The notes under the pieces: generated by a model
The model's input: the letters and a program-made list of their open reading frames with translations, nothing else
What the model was told of the DNA's origin: nothing
Database searches by the model: none
Origin: Arthrobacter sp. V1I7
GTDB taxonomy: Bacteria; Actinomycetota; Actinomycetes; Actinomycetales; Micrococcaceae
Reading direction: 5' to 3'
DNA: 64,000 bases
NCBI RefSeq assembly: GCF_030817015.1
Contig: NZ_JAUSYS010000001.1
Location: forward strand, 2,728,001-2,792,000
In this document: positions 9,157 to 19,100 of the stretch, piece by piece
Layout: every line of letters begins with the position of its first letter
Position numbering within the stretch: the stretch's first letter is position 1
Made by a program: the position numbers and the translations under genes

Positions 9157-9223
9157 AGGCTTAGCCTAGTCATTAACTTACGCAGCACACGCTCAGTACC
9201 CCTCAGAAGGACCCACCAGCCTC

Positions 9224-11767
9224 ATGGCACGCCGCCAAACAACGCCCCCGGCAGGGGAAGCCAGCCCCGATTCCGCAGGAATATTCGTAGAGAACATCGT
9301 CGATATCGACGTCACTTCCGAGATGGAAGGGTCGTTCCTGGAGTACGCCTATTCCGTCATCTATTCGAGGGCGCTGCCTGATGCCCGCGATGGCCTGAAG
9401 CCGGTCCAGCGGCGCATCCTCTACATGATGAGCGACATGGGCCTGCGTCCGGACCGCGGCCACGTCAAGAGTGCCCGCGTCGTCGGGGAGGTCATGGGCA
9501 AACTGCATCCGCACGGCGACACCGCGATCTACGACGCCCTGGTGCGCATGGCGCAGGACTTCTCGCTGCGGCTGCCACTGATCGACGGACACGGCAACTT
9601 CGGCTCGCTCGACGACGGCCCGGCCGCGCCGCGCTACACCGAGGCCCGGTTAGCGGCCGCGGCGCTGACGCTCACGGACCACCTCGATGAAGACGTCGTG
9701 GACTTCGTCCCGAACTACGACAACCAGCTGACCCAGCCTGATGTCTTGCCGGCCGCGTTCCCGAACCTGCTGGTGAACGGCGCCACCGGCATCGCCGTCG
9801 GCATGGCCACCAACATGGCCCCGCACAACCTGGTGGAAGTCATTGCCGCCGCCCGGCACCTGATCGACAATCCGGACGCCACGCTCGAGGACATCATGAA
9901 GTTCGTCCCGGGACCCGACCTGCCCACGGGCGGCCGGATCGTGGGCCTGGACGGCATCCGCGACGCCTACGCCACCGGCCGCGGCTCGTTCAAGACCCGG
10001 GCCAAGGTGGAGGTCGAGCAGCTCTCGGCCCGCCGCACCGGCCTCGTTGTCACGGAGCTGCCGTACATGGTGGGTCCGGAGAAGGTCATTGAAAAGATCA
10101 AGGACGCCGTCAACGGCAAGAAGCTCACCGGCATCAGCGACATCGTGGACCTCACGGACCGCAAGCACGGACTGCGGCTGGTGATCGAGCTGAAAAACGG
10201 CTTCAACCCGAATGCCGTGCTGCAGCAGCTGTACCGCTACACGCCGATGGAGGATTCCTTCGGCATCAACAACGTCACGCTCGTCGACGGCCAGCCGCAG
10301 ACCCTGGGCCTGCTGCAGCTGCTCTCGGTCTACGTGGACCACCGCATCAATGTGGTGCGGCGCAGGACGGCCTTCCGCCTTGGCAAGAAGAAGGACCGCC
10401 TGCACCTCGTGGAAGGCCTCCTCATCGCGATCGTGGACATCGACGAGGTCATCCAGATCATCCGGTCCTCGGACGAGGCGGCCGCAGCGAGGACCCGGCT
10501 GATGTCCATCTACGACCTCACTGAGATCCAGGCCAACTACATCCTGGAGCTGCGGCTTCGCCAGCTGACCAAATACTCCCGGATCGAGCTGGAAAAAGAG
10601 CAGGACGAGCTGCGCCGGGAAATCGCCGAGCTGGAGGCCATCCTGGGTTCCAGTGAGCTGCTCCGCGCCCTGGTGTCGTCCGAGCTGGCCGAAATTGCCC
10701 TGAAGTACGGCACCCCACGCCGCACCGTGCTGCTCGAGTCCGAGGCCGTCTCCCCCACCGTCGCCGCGGCGTTGGCCCCCGCTCCCGGTGCAAAAGGCAA
10801 GGCCGCCCCGCTGGCGCTCGAGATCGCGGACGATCCCTGCTGGGCGATCCTCACCGCCTCCGGCCAGATCGCCCGCACCGCCAACCAGGACAGCCTGGCC
10901 GAGGCCGGTCCGCGGACGCGGCACGATGTGTTCACCTCGGTGGTCAAGACCTCAGCGCGCGGCGAAATCGCGGCTGTCACCTCCCGGGGCCGCATGCTGC
11001 GGCTCCAGGTGATGGACATGCCCGCGCTGCCGCCGACCTCGGGCACGCCCAACCTGGCCGGCGGCGTTCCGGCCACGGACTTCATCACCCTGCTCAAGGG
11101 CGAATCGCTCGTGGCCTTTGCGCCGCTGGACGAAGTGCTGGCGATCGGTACCGCGCAGGGTGTGGTCAAGCGGGTCCAGCCCGACTACCCCCTGAACCGC
11201 GAGGACTGGGAAGTCATTGCCCTCAAGGACAAGGACACCGTGGTGGGCGTTGCGCCCGCCGGGTCCGACGACGTCGACCTCGTCTTCCTGACGCAGCAGG
11301 CGCAGCTGCTGCGCTTCGGCGCCGGTGCGGTCCGCCCGCAGGGAAGGACAGCCGGCGGCATGGCCGGGATCAAGCTGGCCGACGGCGACAAGGTGCTGTT
11401 CTTCGGCGCTGCCGCACCGGAAGACAGCGCGGCCGTCGTCGTGACCATCGCCGGAGCCACCGGCGCCCTGCCGGGCACCGCCCCGGGTGCCGCCAAGGTC
11501 ACCGCGCTGGCCGAGTATCCGGCCAAGGGCCGCGCGACGGCCGGGGTCCGGGCGCACCGCTTCCTGAAGGGGGAGGACATCCTGCTGCTCGCGTGGACCG
11601 GGCACGGCCCGGCGAAGGCATCCTCGCTGGCCGGCGTGGCGCGTTCCCTGCCCGGCGAGCACGGCCGCCGCGACGGTTCCGGCATTCCGCTCTCGCAGGC
11701 CGTCGACGCGATCGGCCCGAGCATGGCCTGGGCCGAGGAAGACGTCGTCGTCCAGGCTGCGGACTAA
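9224..11767 (+). CDS. parC: DNA topoisomerase IV subunit A
   Basis: An 847-residue type IIA topoisomerase A subunit. It cuts and religates DNA through an active-site tyrosine, Tyr138 within PRYTEARL. The winged-helix/tower region begins with [27 protein letters not shown]. The coiled-coil tower lies around residues 350-480. The C-terminal ~330 residues form the beta-pinwheel; it carries [13 protein letters not shown] but no canonical GyrA box. With the parE-like gene at 25888-27996 this looks like the decatenating enzyme rather than gyrase, since gyrA normally sits beside gyrB near dnaA. AGAAGGA precedes the ATG. Gyrase cannot be strictly excluded from sequence alone. Confidence 0.9.
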   Translation: MARRQTTPPAGEASPDSAGIFVENIVDIDVTSEMEGSFLEYAYSVIYSRALPDARDGLKPVQRRILYMMSDMGLRPDRGHVKSARVVGEVMGKLHPHGDTAIYDALVRMAQDFSLRLPLIDGHGNFGSLDDGPAAPRYTEARLAAAALTLTDHLDEDVVDFVPNYDNQLTQPDVLPAAFPNLLVNGATGIAVGMATNMAPHNLVEVIAAARHLIDNPDATLEDIMKFVPGPDLPTGGRIVGLDGIRDAYATGRGSFKTRAKVEVEQLSARRTGLVVTELPYMVGPEKVIEKIKDAVNGKKLTGISDIVDLTDRKHGLRLVIELKNGFNPNAVLQQLYRYTPMEDSFGINNVTLVDGQPQTLGLLQLLSVYVDHRINVVRRRTAFRLGKKKDRLHLVEGLLIAIVDIDEVIQIIRSSDEAAAARTRLMSIYDLTEIQANYILELRLRQLTKYSRIELEKEQDELRREIAELEAILGSSELLRALVSSELAEIALKYGTPRRTVLLESEAVSPTVAAALAPAPGAKGKAAPLALEIADDPCWAILTASGQIARTANQDSLAEAGPRTRHDVFTSVVKTSARGEIAAVTSRGRMLRLQVMDMPALPPTSGTPNLAGGVPATDFITLLKGESLVAFAPLDEVLAIGTAQGVVKRVQPDYPLNREDWEVIALKDKDTVVGVAPAGSDDVDLVFLTQQAQLLRFGAGAVRPQGRTAGGMAGIKLADGDKVLFFGAAAPEDSAAVVVTIAGATGALPGTAPGAAKVTALAEYPAKGRATAGVRAHRFLKGEDILLLAWTGHGPAKASSLAGVARSLPGEHGRRDGSGIPLSQAVDAIGPSMAWAEEDVVVQAAD

Positions 11768-11897
11768 GCACGCCCGGTCCGGAGAGGCCGCCGGGACGCG
11801 CTGGCTGTTCGGGCCGGGCCCGGCTGACCCGGATCCGCTGGGCCATGCCTCCGCGGACGCCGGGCTCGTAGGTCCCGGCGATCTCCGGGCTGGCGCC

Positions 11898-12281
11898 CTA
11901 GGCCATGTGGTTAAGGCTCAAAATGTTGCCCTCGGTGTCCAGGAACCACGCAGCCGAGCTCCCGTCCGGCGTGGTGGCAATGCCGTCTTCGGTTTTCAGG
12001 CCCGGAAAATCGTACTCCTCGAAGGTGATTCCCTTGGCCCGGAGCTCCGCAACGGCAGCGGGCAGGTCATCTACCATCCAGCCGATTTGGGTATTCTTGG
12101 CTGTCCCGGCGTTGGGCGTCTGGTACACGAAGAAGCTCGTGCCAGAGCCGCATTTGTAGCGCAGGTTGTCGTCGGCTTCCGGGTTTTCAGGTTCGAGCCC
12201 CAATTTGTCACGGTAGAAATCACGCGCACAGGTGATGTCCGCGGCCGGCAATATGGCGCCGACCTGCTGATCCTTGAGCAT
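11898..12281 (-). CDS. VOC (glyoxalase/bleomycin-resistance) family protein
   Basis: A 127-residue vicinal-oxygen-chelate fold protein. Features are the start IGAILPAADITCARDFYRDKLGL, the mid-protein SFFVYQTPNAGTAKNTQIGWMVDDL, and the C-terminal AWFLDTEGNILSLNH with the Glu and His positions typical of these proteins. The Asp/Glu-Gly-Asn pattern near the end is the usual metal-side strand. It could be a glyoxalase-like enzyme or a binding/resistance protein; substrate unknown. It is convergent with parC and divergent from the DinB-like gene. Confidence 0.88.
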   Translation of the reverse strand: MLKDQQVGAILPAADITCARDFYRDKLGLEPENPEADDNLRYKCGSGTSFFVYQTPNAGTAKNTQIGWMVDDLPAAVAELRAKGITFEEYDFPGLKTEDGIATTPDGSSAAWFLDTEGNILSLNHMA

Positions 12282-12434
12282 GGCTGTCCTCTTTCCAGGC
12301 CCGCCCCCCGGTAGGAATCCTACTCCTCCGGGACCCGCCTGTACCCGACAAACCCGGTCCCGCTGTCCGGTGCGGTTCGTTCAGTGGTGTGACTTCCTTC
12401 AGCGGCCGGGCAGAAATCCGCATAGACTGCGGGA

Positions 12435-12953
12435 ATGCCTATCATCCCCGACACCAAGGACTGGACCTGGGTGCTGCAACGCCCTTGTCCGGAGTGCGGA
12501 TTCGATGCCTCCACGACTACCCCTGCGACGGTCCCCGGGGTCGTGACCAGCATGCTCCCGCGCTGGCGGGCCGTCCTGCGGCGTCCGGACGTCGCGGTAC
12601 GTCCCGATGAGACCACCTGGTCCACGCTGGAGTACGCCTGCCACGTCCGCGACGTCTTTGCCCTGTTCGACCAGCGGCTGTCCCTCATGCTGACCGACGA
12701 TGACGCGCGCTTCGACGATTGGGACCAGGACCAGACGGCCGTCGAGAAGGACTACGCCAGCGCCGATCCGGCCGTGGTGGGCGCCGAACTGACCACAGCG
12801 GGCGAGCGGATAGCGGCGTCCTTCGCCGGCGTTCCGGAGGTGCGCTGGGGCCGCAAAGGCACCCGCAGCAACGGGTCGGAGTTCACCGTGCTGACCTTCG
12901 CGCAGTACTTCCTGCATGACGTCGTCCATCACCTCCACGATGTGGAGGGATAG
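12435..12953 (+). CDS. DinB-superfamily protein
   Basis: A 172-residue helical-bundle protein of the DinB / mycothiol maleylpyruvate isomerase-like superfamily. Evidence: WSTLEYACHVRDVFALFDQRL with the first metal-ligand His, and FAQYFLHDVVHHLHDVE at the C-terminus with clustered histidines. The N-terminal RPCPECGFDAS segment is typical of actinobacterial members often misnamed methyltransferase type 12. These are probably metal- and thiol-dependent enzymes (mycothiol or bacillithiol S-transferases). Specific activity is not predictable. Confidence 0.85.
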   Translation: MPIIPDTKDWTWVLQRPCPECGFDASTTTPATVPGVVTSMLPRWRAVLRRPDVAVRPDETTWSTLEYACHVRDVFALFDQRLSLMLTDDDARFDDWDQDQTAVEKDYASADPAVVGAELTTAGERIAASFAGVPEVRWGRKGTRSNGSEFTVLTFAQYFLHDVVHHLHDVEG

Positions 12954-12954
12954 C

Positions 12955-13014
12955 GCGTGGAGGGAAAGCGTGTGGACGGCCAGCGTGTGGACGGCCAGCC
13001 CGTGGACGGCCAGC
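12955..13014. repeat. 15-bp tandem repeat array (about four units)
   Basis: GTGTGGACGGCCAGC is present perfectly at 12970-12984 and 12985-12999, with degenerate copies immediately before (12955) and after (13000). It fills the gap between the convergent DinB-like and GNAT genes and begins at the DinB-like stop. It looks like a variable-number repeat; there is no coding capacity. Confidence 0.8.
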
Positions 13015-13025
13015 CCGTCTGCTAG

Positions 13026-14039
13026 CTACACTGCCTTGTCCCAGGCCATGCTGCGGTTGACCGCAACGTAACCCAGCTTGGTGTACAAGGCCAGGGCTCC
13101 GGTCGGGTTCTCCGTATCGACGTCGAGCGAGGCTTTGTCCAGACCGGCCGCGGCGAAACGGCGCATCGCGTCGGCCAGGAGCGCCTGCGCAATCCCCCGG
13201 CCGCGGAATTCCCGGCGCACGCCCAGCAGGTCCGTGTGGCCCTCGTTGAAACCGCGGGACACTGCGCTTTCGGCGTCGTGGCTGGCCAGCTGGTAGCCGG
13301 CGACCCGGCCGCTGGACCGCTCCAGGACGACAGCGCTCAGGTCCGGCCGGGCAAGGGGATCGTGCACCACGAAGCCCCAGCCTTCCTCGTCCCGCGGCTC
13401 GCTGCCCCAGTGGTCCCGGAACGCATCGTTATGCGCCAGCCGGACCGGCTCGTGCAGTTGCGGGCCGAACGCCACGAGCTCCAGCTCGTCGTCCAGCTCG
13501 ACCTCGGGGAAGCCGATGTCCAGGGGCCGGTGCATTTCGTTGTAGTAGCGGACAACCTGGTAGCCGCTACCCGCGAACAGCGTGGCCTGGTGCTCATGTT
13601 GCTGTTCCATCCGGAGCCGCAGTCTGGGTGTCCGGTCCGTGCTGGCCGAGCCTGCCTGGGCATCCTCGGCGAAGCGTTCGCGGGTCCGCTGTTCCATCCA
13701 ACCCAGCAGTCCGGTCCCGATCCCCCGGCGCTGCCACGCAGGCTCGACGCATCCGAAGCCCACCGCTTTGTCCCCGTCCGGGTTCTTGGTGATCCGCCCG
13801 TAGGCGCGCGGAACGCCCTGCCTGTCCCGGCCCAGGATGCTGTTCGTGGCCGCCGGGTTCACCTTCGAGGCCAGGATCTGCGCCAGCTCGTCGTGGCGTT
13901 CGAACCAGACGGGCTGTTCGACGGCGGCCGTCCGGGCGATCAGGGCGGCCCAGCCGTCCAGGTCCCCGGCACCGGCGGGCCGCCATGTCAGCTGACGGTC
14001 CGGGCTGGCATGCGGGTCGGGCTCGGCTTGTCCGTTCAT
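13026..14039 (-). CDS. Tandem GNAT-domain N-acetyltransferase
   Basis: A 337-residue protein with two GNAT domains, the layout of mycothiol synthase MshD and relatives. The first acetyl-CoA loop is AWQRRGIGTGLLGWM (around residue 100); the second, better preserved, is REFRGRGIAQALLADAMRRF (around residue 280), followed by DVDTENPTGALALYTKLGYVAV, a canonical GNAT end. The true MshD normally lies elsewhere, so I leave the substrate open. No signal peptide. Divergent from the Rho-N cluster. Confidence 0.87.
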   Translation of the reverse strand: MNGQAEPDPHASPDRQLTWRPAGAGDLDGWAALIARTAAVEQPVWFERHDELAQILASKVNPAATNSILGRDRQGVPRAYGRITKNPDGDKAVGFGCVEPAWQRRGIGTGLLGWMEQRTRERFAEDAQAGSASTDRTPRLRLRMEQQHEHQATLFAGSGYQVVRYYNEMHRPLDIGFPEVELDDELELVAFGPQLHEPVRLAHNDAFRDHWGSEPRDEEGWGFVVHDPLARPDLSAVVLERSSGRVAGYQLASHDAESAVSRGFNEGHTDLLGVRREFRGRGIAQALLADAMRRFAAAGLDKASLDVDTENPTGALALYTKLGYVAVNRSMAWDKAV

Positions 14040-14168
14040 GGCAACAGGCTATCGTCCGGCCCGATTGACGCGCCAGAACCTGGCCGCAGTGCAGGTCATG
14101 CCCCGAATCGGGTCGGGACCGGGCGACGGGTCCGGGGACCTTGACAATGTCTCCGAAGCATAAGCAGA

Positions 14169-14186
14169 TAATAAGTGTCCTTATTA
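14169..14186. promoter_or_regulatory. Perfect 7-bp inverted repeat upstream of the Rho-N/DUF6766 cluster
   Basis: TAATAAG-TGTC-CTTATTA sits 41 bp before the first start codon, in an unusually AT-rich patch for this genome. Its symmetry, size and location fit an operator. No specific regulator family is recognised and none is encoded in the cluster. Confidence 0.5.
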
Positions 14187-14227
14187 GTAGTTTTGCTGCA
14201 GGCCCTGCAATACGAAAGGAACCGGCC

Positions 14228-14842
14228 ATGACCGAAGAAAAGGGAAACCAGGCGCCGAACACCCCGGACGTCAGCGAAACAGAACTGCGCGAAATGAAAG
14301 CCGATGAACTTCGGCAGGAGGCCCGGGACGAAAATATCAGCGGGGCCTCAAGCCTGCGTAAGGAAGAGCTGGTGAAGGAAGTTGCCAAGGCCAAATCCGG
14401 GAACGAGACTTCGGACGGCAACGGCACCGATGCGGGCCCGAGCAGTGGTGATCTTGGAGCCGGACCGGAGGGCGGGAAGCTGCGTCACGGGGACAGCTCC
14501 TCGAAGTCTTTGAAGTACTCCCAGGAAGTAACATCCACGGACGATGAACCGGAACGTGAAGGCCGCAGCCTGGCCACCACGCACCATGAGGTGATCCGGC
14601 AGTGGGCTGAGGAACGGGACGGGGTTCCGGCGACGGTGGAGGGCACGGAACACGGTGACCATCTGGGCGTACTGAGGATCGATTTCGGCGGCGACGACGC
14701 CAAGCTGCGCCATGTCAGCTGGGAAGAATGGTTTGACACTTTTGACAGCCGCGGCCTGAATTTCATTTACCAGGAACAGCGCAGCGATGGGCAGCAGTCG
14801 AACTTTTTCCGCCTGGAGAATCCGGATCGTGAAGAAGGCTAG
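14228..14842 (+). CDS. Rho-N (SAP-like) domain protein with conserved C-terminal small domain
   Basis: A 204-residue hydrophilic protein. Residues ~14-55 (ETELREMKADELRQEARDEN, then SSLRKEELVKEV) form a Rho termination factor N-terminal/SAP-like helix-extended-loop-helix, usually a nucleic-acid-binding module. Residues ~60-115 are a Ser/Gly-rich linker. Residues ~118-200 (TTHHEVIRQWAEERDGVPATV, GVLRIDFGG, WEEWFDTFDSRGLNFIYQE) match a widespread small uncharacterised bacterial domain sometimes mislabelled as glucan-branching enzyme. The ATG at 14228 has AAAGGA upstream; an earlier in-frame ATG has no ribosome site. The stop overlaps the lipoprotein start, so it is the first gene of the cluster. 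Confidence 0.8.
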   Translation: MTEEKGNQAPNTPDVSETELREMKADELRQEARDENISGASSLRKEELVKEVAKAKSGNETSDGNGTDAGPSSGDLGAGPEGGKLRHGDSSSKSLKYSQEVTSTDDEPEREGRSLATTHHEVIRQWAEERDGVPATVEGTEHGDHLGVLRIDFGGDDAKLRHVSWEEWFDTFDSRGLNFIYQEQRSDGQQSNFFRLENPDREEG

Positions 14843-15317
14843 GGACCTTGCGGACTGTGCCGTGCCGGAGCACCGGCAGGAAAAGGGATCCCCATCCGGC
14901 ACGGCGCACCTTAGGGGATCCCAGCTTGCCGTGGCGTGTGCAGGCCTTTTGTCATTGCTGACGCTGGCAGCTTGTACTCCTGACAGAACAGCAGCAGCGG
15001 CGGCGGCGGCCCAGGATTTCCACCGGGCCTTTATTGCCGGACACGTTTCCGAGGCTTGTTCCCTGCTGCAGGCCGAGACCCGGGAGAAGACAGCCGGCAC
15101 CGGAGGCGCCGGCTCTTGTGAAAACCACCTGCGGGGCCAACAGTTGCCGGATGCGGGAAATATCCTGCACACCGATATATACGGACGCCACGCCCTTGTG
15201 GAATTTGAAAAGGACACTGTATTTCTTACTGCCTCAAAAGACGGCTGGAAAATAACCGCAGCGGGATGCACGCCAAACGGCGAAGCACCCTACCTGTGCG
15301 ACGTGGGAGGCACATAA
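14829..15317 (+). CDS. Putative lipoprotein of unknown function
   Basis: A 162-residue protein starting at a GTG (14829) that overlaps the previous gene by 14 bp, with GGAGA about nine bases upstream. A hydrophobic stretch (LAVACAGLLSLLTLAAC) ends in a lipobox with Cys49 as predicted lipidation site. The ~30-residue segment before it is unusually long for a lipoprotein signal. The mature part holds two further Cys pairs (SEACSLLQ with GSCENHL; GCTPNGEAPYLCDVGG) that could form disulfides outside the cell. The fold resembles small NTF2/DUF4878-like exported domains (AAQDFHRAFIAGHVSEAC), which is a guess. Confidence 0.72.
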   Translation: MKKARDLADCAVPEHRQEKGSPSGTAHLRGSQLAVACAGLLSLLTLAACTPDRTAAAAAAAQDFHRAFIAGHVSEACSLLQAETREKTAGTGGAGSCENHLRGQQLPDAGNILHTDIYGRHALVEFEKDTVFLTASKDGWKITAAGCTPNGEAPYLCDVGGT

Positions 15318-15318
15318 C

Positions 15319-15402
15319 ATGCGTTGGAGCTTCGCCCTGTACCTGATCGTGATCTTCGGCGGGCTTGCCTTCATGGCCCTGGTCGGCCTGGTACACGGTT
15401 AG
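15319..15402 (+). CDS. 27-residue hydrophobic membrane peptide
   Basis: An ATG at 15319, one base after the lipoprotein stop, opens a frame ending with TAG at 15400-15402. The product starts MRWSFALYLIVIFGG and is essentially one transmembrane helix with a single Arg at the N-terminus and His-Gly at the end. GGGAGG stands about eight bases upstream, a good ribosome site. Tight spacing to both neighbours supports a real gene in the transcript. Function unknown; it could be a subunit or stabiliser of the downstream four-helix membrane protein. Confidence 0.55.
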   Translation: MRWSFALYLIVIFGGLAFMALVGLVHG

Positions 15403-15412
15403 GGGTGCCGGG

Positions 15413-16087
15413 TTGAAAAAAGCAGTGAGAAACAACGGTCTGAGCCTTTTCTTCGGAGTGATCTTCCTTCTGGCCCTACTCGGGCAGGGACTCACCGGTC
15501 ACGCCCTGTTCAACCAGGAGCAGGTTTCCGCCGGACTCGACGAAATCACTGCGGCCCAGTACCTGACCTCATCCAGCTTCGCCGTCGACGTCTCCGAAAA
15601 CTGGCAGTCCGAGTACCTGCAGTTCCTCCTGTACGTCTTCGCGACCATCTGGCTGGTCCAAAAAGGATCACCGGAATCAAAGGAGGTGGACCAGGGGGGC
15701 CTGGAATCTGACGAGAAACAGCTCGTCGGCGAGCACAGCAACCCAAAATCCCCGGCCTGGGCCAAGGCATCCGGCTGGCGCCGAACGGTCTACTCGAACT
15801 CCCTTGGACTGACGATGGGGTTGATCTTCATCCTGTCGTGGCTCGTTCAATCTATTGCCGGGAACAGCGCCTACAACGAGGAACAGCTCAGGAGCTTCCA
15901 GCAACCTGTCGGCTGGACCGAGTACCTCGTTTCCCCCGAGTTCTGGAACCGCACTCTTCAGAACTGGCAGTCGGAATTCCTCGCCGTCGGGTCCATGGTC
16001 GTTTTGTCCATCTACCTTCGCCAGCGGGGCTCACCGGAATCCAAGCCCGTTGGCTCCGCGCACGATGACACCGGCATGACCGGCTGA
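15413..16087 (+). CDS. DUF6766 family membrane protein with internal duplication
   Basis: A 224-residue protein with about four transmembrane helices arranged as two repeats. Repeat 1 (residues ~10-97) has GLSLFFGVIFLLALLGQ, FNQEQ, ENWQSEYLQF and QKGSPESK. Repeat 2 (~138-216) has SLGLTMGLIFILSWLVQS, YNEEQ, QNWQSEFLAV and RQRGSPESK. The two halves are joined by a charged linker. This is the DUF6766 family, widely found in bacteria with no known function. The TTG at 15413 is chosen because AGGGG lies upstream; a GTG at 15425 is an alternative. Last gene of the four-gene cluster. Confidence 0.8.
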   Translation: MKKAVRNNGLSLFFGVIFLLALLGQGLTGHALFNQEQVSAGLDEITAAQYLTSSSFAVDVSENWQSEYLQFLLYVFATIWLVQKGSPESKEVDQGGLESDEKQLVGEHSNPKSPAWAKASGWRRTVYSNSLGLTMGLIFILSWLVQSIAGNSAYNEEQLRSFQQPVGWTEYLVSPEFWNRTLQNWQSEFLAVGSMVVLSIYLRQRGSPESKPVGSAHDDTGMTG

Positions 16088-16175
16088 AAACGCATAAGGC
16101 CACGCCCGTAACCACCCACTGCACCGGCCCGCCCGGCACCATCACCTCTGCTGCCCGCCTGTCCCCGAGGTCCTC

Positions 16176-19100
16176 CTAAGAGGCGCTCACCAGAACGGGA
16201 CGCAAGCTCGTGGCCGCGACGTTGTCGAGGTCCACGCGGCCGTCTCCGGCGTCGATGTCGTCCGGGTTGTGCGTCACGAGGACCACGGTGCGGTCCGTCA
16301 GGCCGTGCCGGAGTTCGGCCAGCAGGCTCCGGCCGGACTCCGCGTCCAGATGCGCCGTGGGCTCATCGAGCAGGATCACATCCGCCCCGGTCAGAAGGGT
16401 ACGCGCGACCGCCAGCCGCTGGCGCTCCCCGCCGCTGAGGTAGGCGCCGCCTGGACCGATCCGGGTGTCCAGGCCGCGGCAGGCCCCGCTGCCGGCGTGG
16501 GTGTCCAGCCGGGCGAGGAGTGGGCCGAGGCCCACCGCGGCAAGGGCATGCTCCATCTGCTGCTCCGGCGGCGGCTGCGGCGCGTTCCGCCGGTCATCCC
16601 CTGCAGGGGCCGGAAATCCGAGCATCAGATTGCCGCGGATCGTGGAATCGAACAGGTGAGCCTCCTGCGGGCACCAGGCAACACGGCCGCTGACGGACAG
16701 CTCTCCGCTCCGTGCCGGCAGGAAGCCCAGGAGCGTGGCCAGCAGCGTGGACTTGCCGGAGCCCGAGGCCCCGGTCACCGCGAGCCAACGTCCCGGTTCC
16801 GCCGTCGCGGTGAGCCCGGTGAAGACTTCCGGGCCGCCCGGCCAGCCCGCAGACAGTGCCCGCAGCTGGATCCCCGGCTGGCCGCCCGGCCGGGACGGCA
16901 CCGGCACGAGTCCGCCGGTCCTTTCGCCGGCCGGATCCTGGTCGAGCGGGTCCAGGACGCCGGCCGCGCTGATGCGCCGCAACACGGTCCGGAGTGCAGG
17001 GTACTGGCGGACCGCCGTCGTGATCCCGGCATACGGCTCCACGAGCGCGAGCTGCAACAGCACCACGACCGCAACAATTGCGGGCTCCACCGCTCCGCTG
17101 AGGGCCAGCGGCGCGGCCAGCACGGCGCTGGCCAGGGCAGCGGCTCCGCAGGCGAGCACCGTGAGCCCCTGGCCGAGGCCTTCGGCCCACGCGGACCGTT
17201 GGGAGGCTGCTGTCGCGGAGCGGTCCGCGCTGGTGATCGCCGCGAGGACCGGGGCGCAGACGCCGTTGGCGTGGAGTTCGGCGCGGGCGTCAAGGGCGGC
17301 CGCGACGCTGCGGAGCACACCGGAACGGAGCTGCTGCTCGGTGCGGGCGGACATCCGGTCCGCCGCGAGGGCCAGCGCCGGGGCTGCGACGAGGCTAAGC
17401 AGCGCGGCAACGGTCATGGCGGGCAGGGCCGCCGGCAGCAGCAGGCCGATCCCGGTCAATGCCGCCGCCGCGACGGCGACGGCGGTAAGCGGCGGCAGGA
17501 CCACCCGCGGCAGCAGTTCCCGGACCGTGTCCACGTCGTCCACCACGGCGGCCAGGACGTTGCCGCCCTGCAGGAGTCGGCGCAACGACAGGGCACGGCG
17601 GCTCAGCGACTCCCAGAGCCGGCCGCGGAGCCGGGTCAGGGCGGCGAAGACGGCGTCGTGCAGCAGCAGCCGCTCCGCGTAGCGCAGCGTTGCCCGGCCG
17701 ACGCCGAAGAAGCGCACTCCCACGATTGCGGTGAGCAGATAGAGGATGGGAGGCTGTTCGCTCGCCCGGATAATCAGCCAGCCGGACAGTCCGGCGAGGG
17801 CAACGGCAAAAAGTGCCGCCAGCGTGCCGACGGCTCCGGCGGCGGCGAACCTGGCCGTCACGGGCGCCAGCAGCCGGCGGAGCTGGGCTGCTGCCGAAGC
17901 CGTGGGACCGGTGCCGGCGGGGACCTCGCCTTCGGGGACACCTCTCACGGTGTCCCCGAAGCGCCGCGCGGCGGAATCCGAGCCTGTTGCGGCCGCCGCC
18001 AGCGGGGCCGTCGACACCTCGGGCTGCTGTTCCGGCAAGGGTGCCGGGACGCGGTGGGATGGTTCCGGCGCTGGCTGCCGCAGCGTCGCGGGCAGCGACG
18101 CCCGCAGCGTTGCAGGCGGCGTCGCCCGCGTCGACGCCGAGCGGACCGGCCCGACGGTTGCCCGGACAGGTGACGCAGTCCCGGTCGCGGGGGTCACCGG
18201 CACGAGGTCATCCGCCAGCCCGCGCGTCTCCGGGTCGTGCGCCACGAGCAGTACCGTCACCTGTCCGCGCAGCGCGGAGATCGCGCGGCTGATCACGTTG
18301 GCGGATTCCCGGTCCAGGTGGGCGGTAGGTTCGTCGAGCAGCAGCACGGTGGCTCCGGCCTCGATCCGGGCCAGGCCGCGGGCCAGCGCCACCCGGCGCA
18401 GCTCCCCCGGGCTGAGCTCGGCGGGGTGCTTCGCGGCGAGATGCCCCGCGGCGCAGGCGGCCAGGCAGCGGCGGGCAGCATCGTCCGTCTCCGCGGTGCA
18501 CTGGCCCGCGGTCTGGCCCGCGGACCGGCCCAGGTACAGCCGCAGTTCGTCCAGCACGGTCGCGGCGACCATCACCGGGTGTTGTGGAACCCAGGCGAGG
18601 TCCGCCGTCGTGAATCCCTCAAGTCGACCGGTGACAGTGGTCCCGCCGCCCGCCCCGATGGTCCCGGCAAGCACGCCGAGGACTGTGCTTTTCCCGGCGC
18701 CGCTGGCACCGGTAAGCGCGGTGATCTTCCCGGGGGCAGCGGTGAAGCTGAGCGGCCCGACGGCGGGCCGGGTCCGCCCGCCGTAGCGGACGGCCAGCCC
18801 GGTCACGCAGACCGCCGGCGGTCCCGCGGGATGCATCGCTCCACTGGAAACCGCGGCCCCTGGGCCAGCGGCGCAAGCATCATCCCCCGGCCGCAGCGGT
18901 TCGGCTTCCGGTGCACCGAGCACGGCGGTGGTTTCGGCGAGCGCGGCGCGGCCCTCGTCGCTGGCATGGTGGGCGGTGCCCAGTTCCCGGAGCGGGAGGT
19001 AGCAGTCCGGGGCCAGGATCAGCGCCAGCAGCCCCGCTTCGAGGCCCATGTCCCCGTTGACCAGCCGGACGCCGATGAACACGGCCACCACGGCCACGGA

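Noticed and set aside
12955..13014. Possible CRISPR array
   Set aside because: Units are 15 bp, directly abutting and without spacers; no cas gene in the window.
16269..18173. 634-codon plus-strand frame opposite cydDC
   Set aside because: Arg/Gly/Gln-rich antisense product with no domain; the minus strand encodes two complete ABC domains.
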